Shown: in pieces, positions 57,103 through 64,000 of the stretch
Layout: each line of letters starts with the position of its first letter
How positions within the stretch are numbered: the stretch's first letter is position 1
Source: Lonicera japonica
Taxonomy: Eukaryota > Streptophyta > Magnoliopsida > Dipsacales > Caprifoliaceae
Assembly (NCBI GenBank): GCA_021464415.1
Contig: CM038470.1
Span: 8,754,394 to 8,818,393 of the forward strand
Reading direction: 5' to 3'
DNA: 64,000 nucleotides
The notes under the pieces: model-generated
Told to the model about the DNA's origin: nothing
The model's database searches: none
The model's input: only the letters and a program-made list of their open reading frames with translations
Program-made: the position numbers and the translations under genes

Positions 57103-57737
57103 TGTAGGTGGTGTTTTATCGTCTCAGTATAGGTCCGGCCTAGACTGGAAATATAATCACTGGACCCTTCTCTCCTCCTTTCCCTTTGGTATCTTCTTTT
57201 TCTCTTTTTTCTCCACTCCCATTTTTGTGGACATCCTTTTCTATTTATACCCTTACATTTCGTGTTTCCTAAGATGAATTAGGTCATTGGTGAAATTACT
57301 ATCTGGGGTATTTTTAGGGTTTACGCGGCACTATCTTCTCTCTCCATCTGTAAGGGAAATAGCTGTTATAACTAACCTTTCTTCACTTTACACATGTCGA
57401 TCAGCCATTAGTTAGTACGGTAATCCTTCATCATGGGACGACGCCAGCGAATATCATTTTCTTATTGATGAGCTGGCTTGTACGTATATATTCTTATCCA
57501 TATACCTGAAGTTACTCATAAATACATCACCTTTGATCGGCATGGCTCCCTCCTGTTCGGCAGATCTGTCTTTTTATTTGGCAGTGACTCACACGGTTCC
57601 CTTGTGCTTGTTGGATTTTGTTTGTGACTTCTTTCATTTCTTAGGACATTCGGGTCCCGCTTTGTATATTCGGCCCATGAGGGGACATTGGAACTAACTC
57701 GGCCCAAGAACAAAATTTTCAAAACTATACTCCCACA
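57103..57737 (-). repeat. 5' LTR of the Tat element
   Basis: 635 bp, TGTGGGAG...CCACCTACA on the element strand. It pairs with 46140-46774 at about 97.5% identity by hand count. Confidence 0.95.
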
Positions 57738-57742
57738 CCCTA

Positions 57743-60594
57743 TATTTTATGAATTTTTTTTAAATGAAAAAGGAGACTCCCGATGAATTTTATTAAATCC
57801 TGAAAGAAATTAATAAGACTATGCATGGACTAAGCCATCAGGAGAAGGCAAGAGAGAACTAAAACAATAAAAAAATAAGCTTATTTTTTTTCACGCTTAC
57901 ATGATTTTTTTCCCTCACTCATTCCTGGATCTTAAACATACTATATAGCAATAAGAACTTTGAGTAGTTTGATTGTTGGTTTGGGGGTGGGTGTTCTTAT
58001 TGATTTGGTTTTATTTACATGCAGAAAGTGTGGTTTGATAATAGAATATTAAAGACTTGTTTGTCAATAGCGTCAAATAGGTTATCGTAGATATTGGAGT
58101 CGTATACCAATAAAGTTGAGTGTTTTCTTTGATTTTTTGTTAGTTTGTTTCATTTAAACAATATTAAAACTACTTGTATTATATGCGGCAAGTGTTTTGT
58201 TGTATGATTTAACTGAATTATTTGAATACTTTATTGATTAAAATCTTACAAAACATTAGTAAAAGTTTGGTTGTCTGATTAAATTAAAATTTTAAATATA
58301 TATAGATATATAAACCGAATAAATCCAAACTGAAAATTTTAATTCGGGTTTAAGTTTGGAAGATTTAAAAAATTACAACCGAATTTATTCAGGTCTCTTT
58401 AACTTTTAGGGATGACTAAATGCTCCGACCTGGTAACCCAACTTGGTTTGAATGGGGCGTTTTTTTTCCTAATTAGGTTGAGTTCGGGTTTGCTAAACTA
58501 TAACCCACAATAGGTTGGGTTAGTGTCGGGTTTATGTTAAAAAAAGTCCATTTGTTCCCCCCCCCCCCCCCCCCCCCCCCCCGGGCGCGAATATAGTGTT
58601 TTTACTCGTAATACTCTACAATTACACCAATGCAATGCGGGTCGGGACGGTTTTGAGTTCAAATACACTAATAAATAGGTCGGTTCGGGTTTTTCAATAT
58701 AAACTTTCCTTAAATTTGGCTGGGTTCATGTTAGATTGGGTTTTATATTGAAAAACACCCTTAGTTTGCATTAAAATTTTAAACCCATCCTGACCAATTC
58801 TCACCTCAACTGAAATTAGTAATGCCCCTAATTTACATTAAAATTTTATAAATTTAAAATTATGTTTTTATGTGGTTTAAATTTTGACCCCTAATTACAT
58901 TCTTAGCTCCGCTGATCTTTGTTATTGCGAAAAAGGGGAAGCTAAGACAACATGCTTTCTAACGCTTTATTCTCATTTTTTGAAAACTTTTTTCCTCAAT
59001 TTATTTTTATTATCTTAAATTACCAAATTAGGGGACAAATATATATGAATAGGAATTGATGTGACAACAAGCACATAATCTTTTTTGGGTCATTTAGTGA
59101 TAGATCATTTGTATGCATGAATTTCGACGATTAGGATATGATACGAATTTTTTCAAACAAACTTATTTATTGCGAACTCCACATTTTTATGGATAAAAAT
59201 GTCCTTTCATCATTATTTTCAAAATCTAAAATCCAGTAAGGTGACGCACCTCATTTCCAATAATAATAATAAAAAAAACTTACGTTCAATACTACAACAC
59301 ACTAATCCTTTTCATAATATTTGTAAAGTTGAATATGACAATAAAGATAAATAGAACTACAAATTAAGAACAATTGTTTCCAATATTATTCACATATTCA
59401 TATTTTTTGCAGATAAACTCATAAATTTCATTGTAAATCATATTTTTTCATTAAATTTGTAAACTTTCACATAAATTTTTATTGCAAATTTATAGTGAAA
59501 TTTGTAAAAATTTTGCAACAAAACTTATATATTTCATTGCAATTTATATATTTTTTTGTAAAATTTGTAAAATTTGTAAATTTCACATAATTTTTTTTTT
59601 GCAAATCTGCAGTGAAATTCACAATTTCAATTTTCAACGAAACTTTCAAAATTTTAAATTAAAGTTTTTTAACTAAAATTTTAATTTTTTGTTTTTATAA
59701 CTTTGGTATTTCCCAATGAATCCAATAAAGATAAAAAGAAATAAAAATTAGGAATGAATGTCATAAGGAATATAATTAACAAATTAGTAAATAATTCATG
59801 TTAGGAAATAATTTGAATATACAATATATATTTTATAATATATATATTTTAACATGGGTACATATGTCAAATTCTAATGCAGTTAATTCTAATTTTGTCC
59901 TTACTATTAGTTATGGTAATAAATAGGGACCTTATTATATTAAAATGTTTGATCATATAAAAGATTTTCTCCCATTTCCCCTTTCTTTTAAATTATGTGG
60001 TTTTCTCGAATTAATAGCAATATTAATGTAAAAATAAAAAATGTTAAGATATATTAAGAAACTACATAATTAGTATTCATTATAGATAGAGTAATATAAC
60101 AATAATTTAGCACGTATATAATATAAATATAATTTTGCCAAAAAAAGGCGGACACATTAATTGAATATTACGGCAATTGCAATTATTATTTTGTTAAAAC
60201 TGTTGTACACATTTCTTGAAAAAAAATAAAAATAAAAATTGTACACGTTGACATACGATATTTCATTTTATTATATTTTTATTTTTTTGCTGTCCATCTG
60301 AATTAATGGTAGGTTTAGGATGTCCAACTATCTTAGGGCAAGTATTTAAATAGAAATAGAAGATACTTTTATCATTAGTAAATTTATACTTTCAAACTTT
60401 GTTCAAGACTAATATAAAAAATAATAATAATATAATTAATTTGTATAAAAAATAAACTATAATGAGATTTTCTCGTATTTTTTAATTTTTCTTTGTATCT
60501 TTTTTATTAGAAGCTGAAGAATTTCTTGTTTTTTTTTAAATAAAAATGATTAATAACATATAGTTATAAAAATAAACATAAAATCTAAACCAAC
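57743..60594. other. Intergenic, no gene
   Basis: AT-rich. 58430-58800 is rich in GGTTGGGTT/CGGGTTT words like small plant TIR elements but lacks clear ends. 59400-59690 is made of imperfect AAATTTGTAAAATTT-type repeats. No coding sequence supported. Confidence 0.5.
58557..58582. repeat. 26-bp poly-C run
   Basis: Twenty-six consecutive C bases followed by GGGCGCG. Runs of this length are unstable and error-prone in sequencing. Confidence 0.9.
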
Positions 60595-63500
60595 TTTTTT
60601 TTTTTGAATGGAAATTGGAAACTTCATTAAAGCAAATCACGCGCAATTACATCCGAAATAATGGAGGGGCAGGACTCCTCCCACATCTGCCGACCAGACA
60701 TTGAACGAGAAGCCCTGGCTAACGTATGGGTAACCACATTCGCTGATCTACGAATAAAACGAACACTACAATGATCAAGGGCCGATAATAGGGCCTTACA
60801 ATCATCCAAAACAATGCCTACGCTAGATAAAACTGAATTCGAAGAGTTCACGGCATTCACTAAGGTTTGCGAATCAGATTCGACACACACATGATGTCTG
60901 TTACTAGATTTAAGCCAACTTAATATCTCCTTTAATCCCACTACTTCAGCCATAAGAGGAGTAAAAGATCCCACCCGGCTGCCATTGATTGCAGCAACAA
61001 AACTTCCAGTAGAGTCTCGAATAACGCCTCCGAATCCCATCGCATTTGGATCCGTAAAGATGGCCGCGTCTACATTGCATTTGATTGAACCGTCAGCTGG
61101 GCAAGACCATGAGTTAATTGCATGATTTAAACTCAAACATGCCGACGCTGAATTATCACGAACCGAGCGCCAATCACCCAAGATGTTCACTGTGTGATTT
61201 ATAATATATTGAGCCGATTTTGATTCGCCATTCCATACTCGAGCATTTCTGCTAGACCACGCGCTCCAAAGAATAGACACAACAAGTTCCATCGTATTCC
61301 TTGACCTGCTGTGAACTAAAAAATTCCACCATTTAATCAACGAATCTATTGGGATACATACAAAACTTAAATCAGCAAGCTCCCAAACCCGTCTGAGCAC
61401 TGGACAAAGGACTAACACGTGCAAATTTGTTTCCACTGCGTCTTCGCATAGAGGGCAGCTAATTGGGACATCAATATTGCGGGCTACAAGTGCACTTCTG
61501 GTAGGCAGAGAGCCACATAGCGCTCTCCATATGAAATTTCGGATCTTTGGAGGAACTTCGAGAGACCAAACACTGTTCCAGTTTGTCTCCGGAGGTGCAC
61601 GTAAAGGCTGCATCATAGAACATAAATGATGATAAGCTGATTTTACCGAATACAACCCTTTAGGGTGCCAAGCCCAATACCACGAGTCAATTTTATTATT
61701 AGCCGGCAGCGGTGTTGCAAGAATTTTTTCTCGATCACTGGGAATAAAAATTTCAGCAATTAAACTCTCATCCTATTCCAATAAGCCCGGTTTGAGAAGC
61801 CCATCAACCGTAACAGCAGAAAGGTCGTCTTGCATTGGCGTCTCAATAAATGGGTTATGATCATCTATCAACCACGGGGAACCCCATATTCGAGTATTTA
61901 TTCCATTACCGATTCGCCGTCTACACCCTTCTTTAATAAGATCTTGAGTTGCTAGTAAGCTTCTCCAAATATAACTCGGATTACACCCAAGTTTAGCCTC
62001 CAAAAAATCAGAATGCGGATAATAACGGGCTTTGAATAATCTACTGCATAAGGATGTTGGCGATACAAGCAACCTCCATGCTTGTTTTGCTAGCATAGCT
62101 AAATTAAATAGTCGAATTTTGCGGAACCCAAGGCCTCCATGGATCTTCTTATAGCAGAGCTTATCCCAACTCTGCCATCTAATACTTGCGGTACCATCTT
62201 CTTTTTTTCCCCACCAAAAGCTGTTCATCATTCTTTCTAATTCATCACAAAGGAGCCGAGGCAACATAAATACGCTCATTACATAGCTTGGCACAGCTTG
62301 AACAACCGATTTAAGCAAAATTTCTTTGCCTGCTCTAGATAATTTCTTATTCCGCCACCCAAAAATTCTCTTCCACGCCTTCTCCTTCACATACGCGAAC
62401 ACCTCCGCCTTATTCCTTCCTACAGTAGACGGGGCCCCCAAATAACATCCATGGTTTTCACAACTCCTAACACCTAAGAGATTGCAAATATATTGACGAA
62501 TATCTTCTTCTGTATTAGCGCTAAATAATATAGAGGACTTGGCGAAGTTAATTATCTGACCTGACGCCTTTTCATAACGTAAAAGACAGTTTTTCACCTC
62601 TTCACATTCTCCACTGTTTGCTCTGAAAAATAGGAAGCTATCATCTGCAAAAAATAAATGAGAAATCATAGGAGCTGTTCTTGCAACTTTGCATCCCCGG
62701 ATTAAGCCCTGACGACATTTGTCATTCAGAATAGATGACAGACCCTCAGCACAAATCAAAAATAAATAAGGAGAGATTGGATCCCCTTGACGAAGTCCCC
62801 TGGTCGGAGTAATAGGCCCCACTTCCCTCCCATTCTGTCTCACTACATACTTGACTGAGGTGACAAAAAGCATTATCAGTTGAATCCACCTGTCAGCAAA
62901 ACCCATTTTCTTCATCATATTTTTTAGAAAAACCCATTCCACCCTATCATACGCTTTCGACATATCTATTTTCAGAGATGAAATACCCTCCTTCCCCTGA
63001 GTTTTCCTTTTAAGGTACTGGCCGATTTCGAATGCTATCATGACATTGTCTGTAATTAATCGCCCGGGAATAAAAGCACTTTGAGACGCTGAAATAATAG
63101 AGTCAAGCACCCCTTTCAATCTATTAGCAAGCATCTTCGTCATAATTTTGACAATTACATTGCACAAAGAGATTGGTCTAAGATCCGTAATACGGTCTGG
63201 CTTTTTAGTCTTAGGAATCAGAACAATAACTGTATCATTCAAACCACAGGGCAAGTGACAACTATTTAAATAATCAACACAAGCTTTCGAAACTTCCATA
63301 CCTATATCCTGCCAGTAGCTTTGATAAAATCCCGGGTTGAACCCGTCCGGCCCGGGACTCTTATCGGGATGCATCGCCTTGACCGCTGCCTCCACCTCGG
63401 CTATAGTAAATGGCTGAGTCAAAAAATAATTCTGATGGCTTGTAATTTTAGTTTCTACTGTATTCAGAATCTCATCTCCAACACTCCCACGAGAACGAAA

Positions 63501-64000
63501 CAAATCTGAGAAATAATTCTGAATTAAACTTGACAGTCCTGACTCCCATGTGCACATAACTCCTTGGCCATCAAACAAATGTGAAAATTGGTTTTTACTG
63601 TACCGGGCCGATGCATATGAATGAAAAACCTTCGAATTAGAATCTCCGGCAGAAAGCCAAAATATTTTAGATCGTTGTTTCCAGTAATCCGACTGTTGAC
63701 GGAGCAACCGGTGAAGATTTTCCCGTTCAATTTTGACCAGGGCCTGGCTCGTCAGGTCCCTAGAAGCAGAAAACTCCCGGATCCGACTTCTGCATCTCAC
63801 AATTTCGCCCTTGAATTTTCTTTTGACAGTATCACCCCATTCTTGTAAAGCTTTAGCACATCTCATAAGTCTATCTTGAACAGTCGATTGAGAATCAGCT
63901 TCCCAATTTTCGCAAATAACTTCTCTACAGCGTGGTTCGGTCTTCCAAGAATTTTCGAATTTAAACACTCGCCGGATCGGTTCGGGTCTTTCCGAATAGT
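60595..64000 (-). mobile_element. L1-type LINE, 3' part (runs off the window)
   Basis: Ends on the minus strand in a 21-nt 3' UTR and a run of A (60595-60605). The coding part fills the rest of the window to its right edge; the endonuclease portion and 5' end would lie beyond 64000. Confidence 0.9.
60627..64000 (-). pseudogene. LINE ORF2: RT, zinc-binding and RNase H domains, one nonsense codon
   Basis: Partial at its 5' end (first visible residues follow the endonuclease). RT domain: SPGPDGFNPGFYQ, LIPKTKKP, RPISLCNVIVKI, QSAFIPGRLITDN, KIDMSKAYDRVEW, RGLRQGDPISPYLF, SHLFFADD (catalytic DD). Then LGVRSCENHGCYLGAP and SRAGKEILLKSV. A TAG at 61773-61775 (GLLE*DE) interrupts the frame where a Trp codon is usual. 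Downstream lie the zinc-binding RT-associated domain (VPPKIRNFIWRAL, CPLCEDAVET) and a plant-type RNase H (KCNVDAA, AEVVGLKE, VESDSQTLV). Only one stop in over 1100 codons marks a young element. Confidence 0.93.

Larger units (their letters stand above)
46140..57737 (-). mobile_element. Complete Tat-lineage Ty3/Gypsy LTR retrotransposon
   Basis: 11,598 bp, flanked by perfect 5-bp duplications CCCTA (46135-46139, 57738-57742). In element orientation: 5' LTR (57103-57737), PBS TTGGCGCCGTC, gag-protease, pol (RT, RNase H, integrase), a 64-bp tandem repeat, two opposite-strand ORFs, polypurine tract, 3' LTR (46140-46774). Pol order RT-RNaseH-INT places it in Ty3/Gypsy; the extra RNase H-like domain before integrase and the opposite-strand extra ORF place it in the Tat clade. 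LTRs differ at about 16 of 635 positions by hand count, so insertion is fairly recent. Pol is inactive. Confidence 0.95.

Noticed and set aside
61773..61775. Programmed readthrough at the LINE TAG
   Set aside because: The context is GAA TAG GAT GAG, which lacks a CARYYA or similar signal, and the position normally encodes Trp, so it is a simple nonsense mutation.

Overview
The window is nuclear DNA of a flowering plant, probably a eudicot. The genes have introns, a plant-type mitochondrial ADP/ATP carrier (long N-terminal presequence, RRRMMM signature) and a plant BUB1-type checkpoint kinase are present, and the AT-rich space between them is filled with plant transposon families (Mutator-like, hAT, Tourist- and Stowaway-like MITEs, Copia, Tat-lineage Gypsy, L1-type LINE). 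I could not name a genus. No rRNA, tRNA or CRISPR was seen.

Layout. 0.7-3.4 kb: a dead Mutator-like transposase (+). 5.1-8.8 kb: small elements, including a probable solo LTR whose promoter side carries an array of eight hairpin units. 8.9-13.1 kb: an intact ADP/ATP carrier gene (-). 14.4-19.4 kb: three copies of one non-autonomous hAT family, one nested and two in tandem sharing an 8-bp target duplication. 21.1-22.3 kb: a 1.1 kb TIR element. 22.8-26.6 kb: a second ADP/ATP carrier copy (-), same exon structure but broken by a lost splice acceptor and a nonsense codon. 27.6-33.1 kb: retroelement debris, small TIR elements and a Mutator-like element with 9-bp target duplications. 33.8-42.3 kb: a 14-exon BUB1-like kinase gene (-) with transposon fragments in four introns and two E2F-type promoter sites. 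43.0-44.7 kb: a Copia relic (-). 46.1-57.7 kb: a complete Tat-lineage Gypsy retrotransposon (-) with 635-bp LTRs and the target duplication CCCTA. 60.6-64.0 kb: the 3' two thirds of an L1-type LINE (-), running off the right edge.

The most unusual part is the Tat element. Its gag-protease frame is open, pol is broken, and the space between pol and the 3' LTR holds a three-exon gene on the OPPOSITE strand (753 codons, open and in phase across both introns), a second small opposite-strand ORF with its own TATA box, and a seven-copy 64-bp tandem repeat. The gag-protease stop (UAG) lies in a tobamovirus-type readthrough context. The host genes are simple: one mitochondrial carrier with a dead tandem duplicate, and one spindle-checkpoint kinase whose promoter suggests S/G2 expression.

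Exon boundaries were set by hand from splice consensus and reading-frame continuity, and may be off by a base or two.
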